Shown: piece by piece, positions 8,690 to 17,478 of the stretch | Layout of the letters: each line of letters begins with the position of its first letter | Position numbering within the stretch: the first letter of the stretch is position 1 | Assembly: GCF_036346855.1 (NCBI RefSeq) | Contig: NZ_CP107841.1 | Span: forward strand, 4,096,001-4,160,000 | DNA length: 64,000 nt | Origin: Streptomyces europaeiscabiei | GTDB taxonomy: Bacteria; Actinomycetota; Actinomycetes; Streptomycetales; Streptomycetaceae | Direction of reading: 5' to 3' | Position numbers and translations under genes: made by a program | Notes under the pieces: model-generated | Seen by the model: the letters and a program-made list of their open reading frames with translations, nothing else | The model's database searches: none | What the model was told of the DNA's origin: nothing

Positions 8690-10123
8690 ATGCGCAACAT
8701 CCACCGCATTCGTCGCATTGTTCGCACACGCAAGCCCAATCCCCTCGGCAAGCCCACTCATCCCCCCACGTCCAAAGCCCTCGTGGCCCTCGCCGCAGGC
8801 GCCCTCGCCCTCTCGCTCACCGCGTGCGGCGGTGACGACAGCGGCGACCAGGGTGACCAGGGCGGCAAGGGCAACGACGGCGGCGGCAGCGAGGCCACCG
8901 TGCAACTCCCCAAGCTGGACGGCCAGAAGCTGGAGGTCGCGGCGGTCTTCACGGGCCCGGAGCTGGACAACTTCCAGAAGGTGCTGGACGAGTTCGAGAA
9001 GCGCACCGGCGCCTCGGTGACCTTCGTGCCGACCGGCAACAACACGTCCACGTTCCTCGGTACGAAGATCGAGGGCGGCAAGCCGCCGGACGTGGCGTTC
9101 CTGCCGCAGGTCGGCGTGTTACACCAGTTCGCCGAGAAGGGCTGGGTGAAACCGCTCGGGAGCGAGGCCCAGGCACAACTGGACAAGAACTTCTCGGACG
9201 GCTGGAAGGACCTCGGCGCATACGAGGGCAAGCAGTACGGCGTCTACGCGAAGGCCGCCAACAAATCCCTCGTCTGGTACAACACCGCGGCCTTCGAGGC
9301 GGCGGGCATCACCGAAGAGCCCAAGACGTGGGACGAGTTCCTGCAGACCGCGCAGACGCTCTCCGACGCCGGCTCCCCCGCCGTGTCCATCGGCGGCGCC
9401 GACGGCTGGACGCTCACCGACTGGTTCGAGAACGTCTATCTCTCGCAGGCGGGCCCGGAGAAGTACGACCAGCTCGCCAAGCACGAGATCAAGTGGACCG
9501 ACCCCTCCGTCAAGGACGCCCTCACCACGCTCGCCCAGCTGTGGGGCAAGGACGACCTGATCGCGGGCGGGGCGTCCGGCGCGCTGCAGACGGAGTACCC
9601 GAAGTCGATCACGCAGACCTTCGGCGGGGACACCCCGGCGGGCATGGTGTTCGAGGGCGACTTCGTGGCCGTCACCATCAACGGTGACACGGACGCCAAG
9701 ATCGGCACGGACGCCAAGGTCTTCCCGTTCCCGGCGGTAGGGGACGCCTCCCCCGTGGTCACCGGCGGCGACGCGGCCGTGGCGCTGAAGGACGGCAAGG
9801 GCGCGCAGGCGCTGCTCACCTTCCTCGCCTCGACCGACGCGGCGGAGATCTGGGCGGCGCAGGGCGGCTTCCTGTCCCCCAACAAGGAGATGGACGAGGC
9901 CAGTTACAAGGACGACGCCACCCGGGAGATCGCCAAGGCGCTGCTCGCGGCGGGCGACGACTTCCGCTTCGACATGTCCGACCAGGCCCCGGCGGCGTTC
10001 GGCGGCACACAGGGCGTCGGCGAGTGGAAGGACCTGCAGGACTTCCTGAAGAGCCCCGACGACGTGGCCGGTGCCCAGAAACAGCTGGAGACCGACGCGG
10101 CGAAGGCCTACGGGAACGGCTGA
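8690..10123 (+). CDS. sugar ABC transporter substrate-binding lipoprotein
   Basis: This is a family-1 extracellular solute-binding protein that presents a sugar or oligosaccharide to a MalFG-type permease. Residues 1-46 form a lipoprotein signal peptide: a basic N terminus, a hydrophobic stretch and lipobox LTAC with Cys46. A Gly/Asp-rich linker and the periplasmic-binding fold follow; 477 aa is normal. The ATG at 8690 is favoured because it gives a proper signal peptide, whereas the frame open from 8390 does not. Ten bases separate it from the first permease, so the three genes form an operon. The sugar cannot be read from sequence; alpha-glucosides are a plausible guess. Confidence 0.9.
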   Translation: MRNIHRIRRIVRTRKPNPLGKPTHPPTSKALVALAAGALALSLTACGGDDSGDQGDQGGKGNDGGGSEATVQLPKLDGQKLEVAAVFTGPELDNFQKVLDEFEKRTGASVTFVPTGNNTSTFLGTKIEGGKPPDVAFLPQVGVLHQFAEKGWVKPLGSEAQAQLDKNFSDGWKDLGAYEGKQYGVYAKAANKSLVWYNTAAFEAAGITEEPKTWDEFLQTAQTLSDAGSPAVSIGGADGWTLTDWFENVYLSQAGPEKYDQLAKHEIKWTDPSVKDALTTLAQLWGKDDLIAGGASGALQTEYPKSITQTFGGDTPAGMVFEGDFVAVTINGDTDAKIGTDAKVFPFPAVGDASPVVTGGDAAVALKDGKGAQALLTFLASTDAAEIWAAQGGFLSPNKEMDEASYKDDATREIAKALLAAGDDFRFDMSDQAPAAFGGTQGVGEWKDLQDFLKSPDDVAGAQKQLETDAAKAYGNG

Positions 10124-10133
10124 CGGCGACCTC

Positions 10134-11489
10134 ATGCCGTCCGCCGTGACGAAGACGGCGGGAGGCGCCGGCGCGCTGCCGACGCCCCCCGCCGCACCGC
10201 GCAAGAGCGTGACGGGCACCCGGCTGTGGGTGGCGGTGCTGTTTCTGCTGCCCGCGCTGGTGCTGCTCGGCGCGCTCGTGGTCTACCCGATCGGGTACTC
10301 GGTCTGGCGGAGCCTGTTCGATGCGGACGGCTCCGGCTTCGTCGGCCTCGACAACTACGCGGAGATCTTCTCCGACGACTCCACCCTCGTCGCCGTACGG
10401 AACACCGCGATCTGGGTCGCGGTGGCCCCGGCGCTCGTCACCGCGCTCGGGCTGATCTTCGCGGTGCTGACCGAACGGGTGCGCTGGGGAACGGCGTTCA
10501 AGCTGATCGTCTTCATGCCGATGGCGATCTCGATGCTCGCCGCGGGCATCATCTTCCGGCTGGTGTACGAGCAGGATCCGAGCCAGGGCGTCGCCAACGC
10601 GGTCGTGACGTCCGTGCACGACGTCTTCGCCGACGAGTCCGTGTATCCGAAGGCCCGGCCCAACGCCCAGGTGAGCGATCTACGGGCGTCCGGCGGGGGT
10701 TCGTTCACCACGGAGGGGACCGTGCGGGCGGGCAGCCCGGCGCTCCTCCCACTCGTCGGCATCGCGCCCAACCGCCTGCCCGGCGACGCGCAGGACGCCG
10801 AGGCGGCCACCGGCGACGGTGTCACCGGCACCGTCTGGCTGGACTTCCGGCTCGGTGGCGGCGGCGAGAAGGGGGCCGTCGACTCGGGTGAGAAGGCGCT
10901 GAAGGGCGTCAAGGTCGAGGCGGTGAAGGACGGGAAGGTCGTCGCCACCGCGACCAGCGGCTCCGACGGCACGTTCAGGCTTCCGGAGTCGGCCGACGGG
11001 TCTCGACTCAGGCTGCCCGGCTCGAACTTCGCGGCGCCCTACAACGGCATCGACTGGCTCGGCCCGGCCCTCGTCACCCCGGCCGTCATCGGGTCGTACG
11101 TCTGGATGTGGGCGGGCTTCGCGATGGTGCTGATCGCGGCGGGCCTGGCCGGCGTCGACCGCAATCTGCTCGAAGCGGCCCGGGTGGACGGGGCGAACGA
11201 GTGGCAGGTGTTCCGCCGGGTCACGGTCCCGCTGCTCGCGCCGGTCCTGGTCGTCGTCCTCGTCACGCTGATGATCAACGTGATGAAGGTGTTCGACCTC
11301 GTCTACATCATCGCGCCCCAGCCCACCCAGGACGAGGCCAACGTCCTGGCCCTGCAGCTGTACCTGGTGTCGTACGGCGGTGGGGGCGACTTCGGTCTCG
11401 GCAGCGCGATCGGTGTGGTCCTGCTGCTGCTCGTGCTGCCGGTGATGTGGGTCAACATCCGGCGCCTCAGGAAGGAGCGCCAGCGGTGA
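10134..11489 (+). CDS. MalF-type sugar ABC permease with an extracytoplasmic insert
   Basis: Inner-membrane permease of a carbohydrate importer. Membrane helices near residues 35-55, 95-120 and 125-145 precede an insert of about 155 residues (roughly 145-300). The EAA loop (EAARVDGANEWQVFRRV) and the remaining helices follow. The insert contains a beta-rich block (232-285) that resembles a prealbumin or Cna-B-like fold. Actinobacterial permeases of this class are usually near 300-330 aa, so 451 aa is long. The start at 10134 has only a weak RBS; translation may be coupled to the upstream gene. It overlaps the second permease by 4 bp. Confidence 0.88.
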   Translation: MPSAVTKTAGGAGALPTPPAAPRKSVTGTRLWVAVLFLLPALVLLGALVVYPIGYSVWRSLFDADGSGFVGLDNYAEIFSDDSTLVAVRNTAIWVAVAPALVTALGLIFAVLTERVRWGTAFKLIVFMPMAISMLAAGIIFRLVYEQDPSQGVANAVVTSVHDVFADESVYPKARPNAQVSDLRASGGGSFTTEGTVRAGSPALLPLVGIAPNRLPGDAQDAEAATGDGVTGTVWLDFRLGGGGEKGAVDSGEKALKGVKVEAVKDGKVVATATSGSDGTFRLPESADGSRLRLPGSNFAAPYNGIDWLGPALVTPAVIGSYVWMWAGFAMVLIAAGLAGVDRNLLEAARVDGANEWQVFRRVTVPLLAPVLVVVLVTLMINVMKVFDLVYIIAPQPTQDEANVLALQLYLVSYGGGGDFGLGSAIGVVLLLLVLPVMWVNIRRLRKERQR

Positions 11490-12403
11490 CCGCTCTCGAA
11501 ACCCCCGCGCCCGCGCCGAAGACTCCGGCGCGCGAGGCGCCCGCACGCGCCGAACGCTCCGTCGCCGCCCGGCTCGCGAGCGGCGCGGCGGGCGGCGTGC
11601 TGCGCGTGTTCCTGTTGCTGGTGGCCCTGTTCTGGCTGGTGCCGACCTTCGGGCTGCTGGTCTCGTCGTTCCGCGACCCGACCGACATCTCCGCCTCCGG
11701 GTGGTGGAAGGTGTTCACGGCTCCGGCCCAACTCACCACCAACAGCTACGAGTCGCTGCTCGAGAACGACGGCATCACGGACGCCCTGTTCAACACCATC
11801 TGGATCACGGTGCCGGCGACGCTGCTGGTCGTCCTGATCGGCGCGATGGCCGGATACGCCTTCGCCTGGCTGGACTTCAAGGGCCGCGACTGGTGGTTCA
11901 TGGCCGTGGTGGGGCTGCTGGTGGTACCGGTACAGGTGGCGCTGATCCCGCTGTCCGGGCTCTTCCGGGACCTCGGGATCTTCGGCGACATCATCGGCGT
12001 CGTCCTCTTCCACGTCGGCTTCGGACTGCCGTTCGCGATCTTCCTGTTGCGCAACTTCTTCGCGGAGATCCCGCGTGAGCTGCTGGAGGCGGCACGGCTG
12101 GACGGGGCGGGCGAGGTGCGGCTGTTCGCGACGGTCGTACTGCCGCTGGCCGCCCCGGCGTTGGCGTCCCTCGGGATCTTCCAGTTCCTGTGGGTGTGGA
12201 ACGACATGCTGGTCGCGCTGGTCTTCTCCAGCTCCGGCTCCCAGCCGCTGACCGTCGCACTCCAGCAGCAGGTACGGCAGTTCGGCAGCAACATCGAGGT
12301 CCTGGCGCCGGGGGCGTTCATCTCGATGGTGATCCCGCTGGCCGTGTTCTTCGCGTTCCAGCGGCAGTTCGTGTCGGGGGTGATGGCGGGTGCGGTGAAG
12401 TAG
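11486..12403 (+). CDS. MalG-type sugar ABC permease
   Basis: Second membrane subunit of the importer, 305 aa with about six helices. The conserved EAA loop, which contacts the ATPase, reads ELLEAARLDGAGEVRLF. The GTG start at 11486 overlaps the previous TGA and is preceded by GAAGGAG. The Ala/Pro-rich first 25 residues are cytoplasmic. No ATPase gene follows, so the transporter probably borrows a shared ATPase such as MsiK, as known for Streptomyces sugar importers. A weak hairpin (CGCCCAA/TTGGGCG, 12413-12437) follows the stop and may end the transcript. Confidence 0.9.
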   Translation: MTALETPAPAPKTPAREAPARAERSVAARLASGAAGGVLRVFLLLVALFWLVPTFGLLVSSFRDPTDISASGWWKVFTAPAQLTTNSYESLLENDGITDALFNTIWITVPATLLVVLIGAMAGYAFAWLDFKGRDWWFMAVVGLLVVPVQVALIPLSGLFRDLGIFGDIIGVVLFHVGFGLPFAIFLLRNFFAEIPRELLEAARLDGAGEVRLFATVVLPLAAPALASLGIFQFLWVWNDMLVALVFSSSGSQPLTVALQQQVRQFGSNIEVLAPGAFISMVIPLAVFFAFQRQFVSGVMAGAVK

Positions 12404-12811
12404 CGGCAAGGGCGCCCAATGACTCGGGAGTTGGGCGTGCGGTGGCGGGTGCGGGTGCGTGGGGGCTGGTCGTGCAGTTCCCCGCGCCCCTGAGAGCAGG
12501 GGCTGCGCCCCGTGCTTTTCAGGGGGCCCACCGGCCCGCCGTCTTCCAGGCCCGCAGGGCCTGGTCTTTCAGGGGCGCGGGGAACTAAGCGAGAAGCCCC
12601 ACCGGACCCGCACCCGCCCGACACCCCCAGCCTCCGAGCTACCAGGCGCCCCCTGCCCGGCGGAGCCCCTCCGCGTGAACAAACCCCGCACGCCCACGAG
12701 TTCACGCCTGTGCGCCCCCAAGCCCCGCGGATATCCCCCGTATGGAATACACCGCGTAACCAAATCATCCCATCGGCCGTTTCCGGGCAGTATGCCCGCG
12801 CCGACCCATGG
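12404..12811. repeat. intergenic gap with a large inverted pair of the dispersed element
   Basis: AGTTCCCCGCGCCCCTGA at 12476-12493 and its exact complement at 12569-12586 are 75 bp apart; similarity continues outward by about 15 bp on each side. The inner segment repeats the CAGGCCCGCAGGGCCTGG phrase related to the 1-250 array. Transcribed, it would form a long hairpin between the sugar operon and the glycosyltransferase genes. No gene is visible in this gap. Confidence 0.7.
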
Positions 12812-15082
12812 ATGTCCTCCTTGCCCAGGTTCAGTGTCATCGTTCCCGCGTACAAGGTTCAGGCGTACCTGCGCGAATGCCTGGATTCCGTGCTGTCCCA
12901 GTCCTTCACCGACCTCGAACTGATCGTCGTCGACGACGCCTCCCCCGACAACTGCGGCGCGATCGCCGACGAGACCGCGGCCCGCGACCCCCGGGTACGG
13001 CGCACCGTGCGCCTGTGGGAGAACGCGGGCCCGGGTGCCGCCCGCAACAAGGGGATGGAGTACGCGAGGGGGGACTACCTTCTCTTCCTCGACGGCGACG
13101 ACACGTTCACGCCGGGCGCACTCCAGGCGATCGCCGACCGCGTCAAGGAGACCGGCGAACCGGACGTCCTCGTCCACGACTTCGCTCGTATCTCCTGGTC
13201 GGGCGAGTCCGTCCGCAACGAACACGCCCTCCGACTCACCGAGCAGGGCCCCGCCCCCTTCCGTCTGGACGAGCGTCCGGGCCTGCTGAGCGTCCGCCCG
13301 GCGGTGTGGAACAAGGCGTACAAACGGGAGTTCGTCGAGGACCACGACTTCCGGTTCCCGCCGGGCATCTACGAGGACACGGCCTGGACGTACCCCGTCC
13401 TGATGGCCGCCGATTCCGTCGCCACCCTCGACCGGGTCTGTGTCCACCACCGCCGGCGCCACCACGGCAGCCTGCTCGGGACGACCACACGCGGTCACTT
13501 CGACGTGTTCGAGCAGTACGACCGGGTGTTCGCGTACGTCGACGAGCGGCCGGAGCTGGCGCAGTGGCGTCCGGTGCTGTTCCGGCACATGGTCGACCAC
13601 CTCACCTCCGTGTTCTCCCAGCGCCACCGGCTGCCGCGCGAGGCGCGCACCGAGTTCCTGCGCACGGTCCGCGCGCACTGCGCCCGCTACCGCACTCCGG
13701 GCGCCCCCGTCCGCGCCCGCGCCCGGCTCCGGTACGCGCTCCTGCGGATCGGCAGCAGGCACGTCTACCGCGCGCTGTGGGCCGGGGCGCGGCTGGGCCG
13801 GGGTGCCGGACGCCTGGCAAGGGGCCTGGCCGGGCTCTTCCGCGCGGCCGGACTGCGCCTTCACTACCGCGTCCAGCGCCTCCTCCCGCTGCGTGCCGAC
13901 CGGGCGGTGTTCGCCGCGTACGACGGCCGGGGCTACGCCTGCAGCCCGGCCGCGCTGGAGAACGCGTTCCGTACGTACGTCCCCGGGATGCGCACCTCGT
14001 GGGTCGCTCGTCCGGAGTACCACCACACGCTCCCGGTGGCGACCCGGCGGGTGCTCCCCGGCTCGATGGCGTACTGGACGGCGCTCGCCCGCTCCAAGTA
14101 CCTGGTCAACAACGTGGACTTCGACCGACGGCTGGTCAAGCGGGCCGGTCAGGTGCTGCTGCAGACCCAGCACGGCACCCCGCTCAAGCGCATGGGTCTC
14201 GATCTCCAGGACCGGCCGGCGGCCGCGCGTGGCACGGACTTCGCCGCCGCGCTGCGCGGCAGCGACCAGTGGGACTACGTGCTGTCCGGGAACCGGCACT
14301 CCACGCTCGTCTGGGAGCGCGTCCACCCGTCCGCGTACACGACCCTCGAATACGGCACCCCACGCAACGACGTCTTCCTGAGGGCCAATTCGACGGACGT
14401 GGCCCGGGTGCGCGAACACCTCGGTATCCCCGAGGGCGCGGTCGCCGTCCTGTACGCCCCCACACACCGCGACTACCGCCTCTCGCAGCGCGCCCATCTG
14501 GACCTGGAGCGGGTGCTGCGCAAGCTCGGGCCGCGTTTCGTGGTCCTCGCCCGCGCCCACCACGCGTACGACTCCCCGCTGACGGACCTGGCGCACGGCC
14601 GCCTCCTGGACGTCACCGGTTATCCGAGCGTGGAGAACCTGTGCCTCGCCTCGGACGCCCTGGTCACCGACTACTCCTCCCTGATGTTCGACTACGCCAA
14701 CCTCGACCGGCCGATCGTGATCCACGCCGAGGACTGGGAGGCGTACGAGGCGGCCCGGGGTACGTACTTCGATCTGCGCTCCTTCCCGCCGGGCGCGGTC
14801 GCACGCAGCGAGGACGAGCTGATCGACATCTTCGCCACGGGGCACTGGCGTGGCTCGCGGTCGGCGCAGCTGCGGGCCGCGTTCCGTGACCGTTTCTGTC
14901 CGTACGACGACGGACGGGCGGCGGAGCGGGTGGTGCGGCGGGTCGTGCTGGGCGACACCTCCGCGCCCGGCTTCGTACCGCCGGCCGACCGCCACCCGGT
15001 CCCGTCGGCCGCGGCGGCGCGCCCGTCGTCCCCGCTGGCCACCGTGCCGGGGCCCGACCTGGGCAACCTTCCGTCGGCGTAG
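12812..15082 (+). CDS. GT2 glycosyltransferase fused to a TagF/TagB-type polyol-phosphate transferase (copy 1)
   Basis: A 756-aa bifunctional protein for a wall teichoic-acid-like polymer. The N-terminal GT2 domain (about 6-230) has the DD pair at D41-D42 and LDGDDT. The C-terminal half carries CDP-glycerol glycerophosphotransferase motifs: QHGTPLKRMGLD, GNRHS, GTPRNDVF, YAPTHRDY and TDYSSLMFDYANLDRP. One domain would add a sugar and the other a polyol-phosphate unit. The ATG at 12812 has a poor RBS. A TTG at 12821 would give LPRFSVIVP, matching the MPRF starts of its two neighbours, and is a real alternative. It is the first of three tandem paralogues. Confidence 0.85.
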   Translation: MSSLPRFSVIVPAYKVQAYLRECLDSVLSQSFTDLELIVVDDASPDNCGAIADETAARDPRVRRTVRLWENAGPGAARNKGMEYARGDYLLFLDGDDTFTPGALQAIADRVKETGEPDVLVHDFARISWSGESVRNEHALRLTEQGPAPFRLDERPGLLSVRPAVWNKAYKREFVEDHDFRFPPGIYEDTAWTYPVLMAADSVATLDRVCVHHRRRHHGSLLGTTTRGHFDVFEQYDRVFAYVDERPELAQWRPVLFRHMVDHLTSVFSQRHRLPREARTEFLRTVRAHCARYRTPGAPVRARARLRYALLRIGSRHVYRALWAGARLGRGAGRLARGLAGLFRAAGLRLHYRVQRLLPLRADRAVFAAYDGRGYACSPAALENAFRTYVPGMRTSWVARPEYHHTLPVATRRVLPGSMAYWTALARSKYLVNNVDFDRRLVKRAGQVLLQTQHGTPLKRMGLDLQDRPAAARGTDFAAALRGSDQWDYVLSGNRHSTLVWERVHPSAYTTLEYGTPRNDVFLRANSTDVARVREHLGIPEGAVAVLYAPTHRDYRLSQRAHLDLERVLRKLGPRFVVLARAHHAYDSPLTDLAHGRLLDVTGYPSVENLCLASDALVTDYSSLMFDYANLDRPIVIHAEDWEAYEAARGTYFDLRSFPPGAVARSEDELIDIFATGHWRGSRSAQLRAAFRDRFCPYDDGRAAERVVRRVVLGDTSAPGFVPPADRHPVPSAAAARPSSPLATVPGPDLGNLPSA

Positions 15083-15175
15083 CGGCCTTTTCCCTCGCCC
15101 CCGCCGCCCCTACCCGTCCCATCTCCCAGGGGCTGCGCCCCTTCGACCCCCAGCGCGGGCCCGTCGTGGTTGCTC

Positions 15176-15232
15176 GCGCAGTTCCCCGCGCCCCTGAATG
15201 GCGCAGACCCCTTAGGGCGCGGGGAACTGCGC
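15176..15232. repeat. inverted pair of the dispersed element
   Basis: GCGCAGTTCCCCGCGCCC (15176-15193) and its exact complement (15215-15232) flank a 21-nt centre between copies 1 and 2 of the GT2-TagF genes. It would fold into an 18-bp stem in RNA. It lacks a T tract, but it could attenuate or end transcription. Confidence 0.7.
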
Positions 15233-15283
15233 GACCAGCCCCACCCGCCCGCAGACACATCACGCGGCCCCCGAAAGGAAAGA

Positions 15284-17473
15284 ATGCCCCGCTTCAGCAT
15301 CATCGTCCCCACGTACGGTGTCGAAGGGCGTCTGTCACTCGCTCTGGAGTCGGTTCTCGGTCAGCCGTTCGGTGACTTCGAGCTGATTCCGGTGCATGAG
15401 GTGGCGCCGGACTCACCGGCGGGGGCGGTCAGCAGCGCGTACGCCGCGAGGGACACCCGGGTGGCCCCCGTCGAGTCGCCGCCCTCGGGCGGGCTGAGCG
15501 CCGCGCGCAACGCGGGACTGTCGGCGGCGCACGGGGCGTACGTCCTGTTCCTGGACGGGGACGACACGCTCGCGCCGGGCGCGCTGCAGGCGATCGCGGA
15601 CCGGCTGGGCGAGGCCGGCGACCCCGATGTCCTGTATTTCGCGCACGAGCGCGCGCACTGGTGGGAGGGCGGTACGACCGTCGTGCGCCCGACCGGTCCG
15701 CAGACCCCGGCGTGGAGCGCGGCCTACCGCCGGGACTTCCTCACCGAGCGGCAACTCATCTTCCCCATCGGCCACTTCACCGACCTCGGCTGGAGCGGCC
15801 TGGTCGCGCTCGCCGCCGACCGTACGGCCGAACTGCGGGACACGGTCTGCGTCCGGCACCTGCTGCGCCGGCAGGGCAGCCGGCTGCACGCGCCCGGCGA
15901 GCAGCAGCTCGAACTGCTCGACCAGGTGGAGCTGGTGCTCGCCAGGGCCACGGCCGAACGGGGCGTGTCGGAGGCGTTGTTCGAGCAGTTGTTCGCGGTC
16001 GTGCTGCGGAGCGCCGCGCGCCCGGAGCGGCTGCCCGTGCACCACCGCCGCGCCTTCTTCCGCCGCGCCACGCACCTGTACCGCCACTACTGCCCGGCCG
16101 GCTTCCACCCGCCCGGCGGCACCCTCGGTGTGCAGCACCGGCTGCTCGCGACCGGCTCGTACGCCGGCTTCCGGGTCCTGTCCGCCGCCGACCGGGCGGC
16201 GGCCGGAGCCCTGGCCGCGCTCCCCCGCCCGCGCGCGCCCCTGACCCGCGCCCTGTACGCCGCCCAGCGTCGCCTTCCGCTGGACAGGAACCTCGTCGTG
16301 TACCACGGGTACCGGGACCTCGGTGTCGGCTGCGACCCCACCGCCGTCCATGCCAGGGCCCGCGAACTCGCCCCGCGCCTGCGCTCGGTGTTCCTCGTCG
16401 AGCCCGACGCCGTGGACGGTCTCCCCGAGGACGTCGAGTACGCCGTCATCGGCAGTCCGCGCCACTGGCAGGTCCTCGCCCGCGCCAAGTACCTCGTCGG
16501 CGACACCGACTTCGCGGACGCCGTCGTCAAGCGCCCCCGCAGCGTCCACGTCCGGACCCACCACGGCACCCCGCTGCGGACGACGGGCCTGGACCGGTTC
16601 CCGTACCCGGTGGTGGCCGCCACGTCCGGCGGTTTCACCGGCCTCCTCGAGCAGGTGGACCGCTGGGACTTCGGTCTCTCCGCCAACCGGCACTCCACGG
16701 AGACCTGGGAGCGGGCCTTCCCGGGCACGTACGAGCAGCTGGAGTACGGCTCTCCGCGCAACGACGTCTACTACACGGCGACGGCCGAGGACGTGGCGCG
16801 CGCCCGGCGCGAACTGGGTGTGCCCGAGGGCAAGAGGGCCCTTCTCTACGCCCCTGCCCACCGCGGCCACGACACCGGCCATGCCCCGGATCACGCCATC
16901 GATCACGCCACCGGTCATGAGGCCCGGCTCGATCTGGACGCGTTCCGCGAGGCGGTGGGCGAGGAGTTCGTGGTGCTGCTGCGGGCGCCCCACTTGCACG
17001 GCGCCAGGACACCCCGCAGGACCGACGACCGGATCATCGACGTCACCGCGCACCGCTCCACCGAGGACGTCTGTCTCGCCGCCGACGCGCTGATCACCGA
17101 CCACTCGTCCCTGATGTTCGACTACGCCAACCTCGACCGGCCGATCGTGATCCACGCGCAGGACTGGGACGTCCACCGGGAGACCCGGGGCGCCTGCTTC
17201 GATCTGCCGGCCGCGCCGCCCGGTCATGTGGCCTGTACCGAGCGGGAGTTGGCGGACCTGTTCCGCGACGGCTCGTACGCGGACATGGAGGCCGACGCCC
17301 TGCGGGCCGGTTTCCGGGAGCGGTTCTGCCAGTTCGACGACGGGCGGGCGGCCGAGCGGGTCGTACGGCGGGTGTTCCTCGGCGAGCGGCCGGAGGCGCT
17401 GTCGCCCGTCGTGCCGCTCGCCGAGCGGACCCCGGCCCCGGCGCCCACCGCCGCGACCCTCGTGAGGAACTGA
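15284..17473 (+). CDS. GT2-TagF fusion protein (copy 2, divergent GT2 domain)
   Basis: A 729-aa paralogue of its neighbours, starting at an ATG with AAAGGAA just upstream. The GT2 domain (1-220) retains LDGDDT, but the usual VDD pair is replaced by V37-H38-E39, so sugar-nucleotide binding may be altered or lost. The TagF half keeps HHGTPLRTTGLD, ANRHS, GSPRNDVYY and TDHSSLMFDYANLDRP, where the first paralogue has TDYSS. A His/Asp/Ala-rich insert of about 20 residues (525-545) sits in the TagF domain and is absent from the neighbours. It probably works with copies 1 and 3 in surface polymer assembly. Confidence 0.82.
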   Translation: MPRFSIIVPTYGVEGRLSLALESVLGQPFGDFELIPVHEVAPDSPAGAVSSAYAARDTRVAPVESPPSGGLSAARNAGLSAAHGAYVLFLDGDDTLAPGALQAIADRLGEAGDPDVLYFAHERAHWWEGGTTVVRPTGPQTPAWSAAYRRDFLTERQLIFPIGHFTDLGWSGLVALAADRTAELRDTVCVRHLLRRQGSRLHAPGEQQLELLDQVELVLARATAERGVSEALFEQLFAVVLRSAARPERLPVHHRRAFFRRATHLYRHYCPAGFHPPGGTLGVQHRLLATGSYAGFRVLSAADRAAAGALAALPRPRAPLTRALYAAQRRLPLDRNLVVYHGYRDLGVGCDPTAVHARARELAPRLRSVFLVEPDAVDGLPEDVEYAVIGSPRHWQVLARAKYLVGDTDFADAVVKRPRSVHVRTHHGTPLRTTGLDRFPYPVVAATSGGFTGLLEQVDRWDFGLSANRHSTETWERAFPGTYEQLEYGSPRNDVYYTATAEDVARARRELGVPEGKRALLYAPAHRGHDTGHAPDHAIDHATGHEARLDLDAFREAVGEEFVVLLRAPHLHGARTPRRTDDRIIDVTAHRSTEDVCLAADALITDHSSLMFDYANLDRPIVIHAQDWDVHRETRGACFDLPAAPPGHVACTERELADLFRDGSYADMEADALRAGFRERFCQFDDGRAAERVVRRVFLGERPEALSPVVPLAERTPAPAPTAATLVRN

Positions 17474-17478
17474 CGGAC

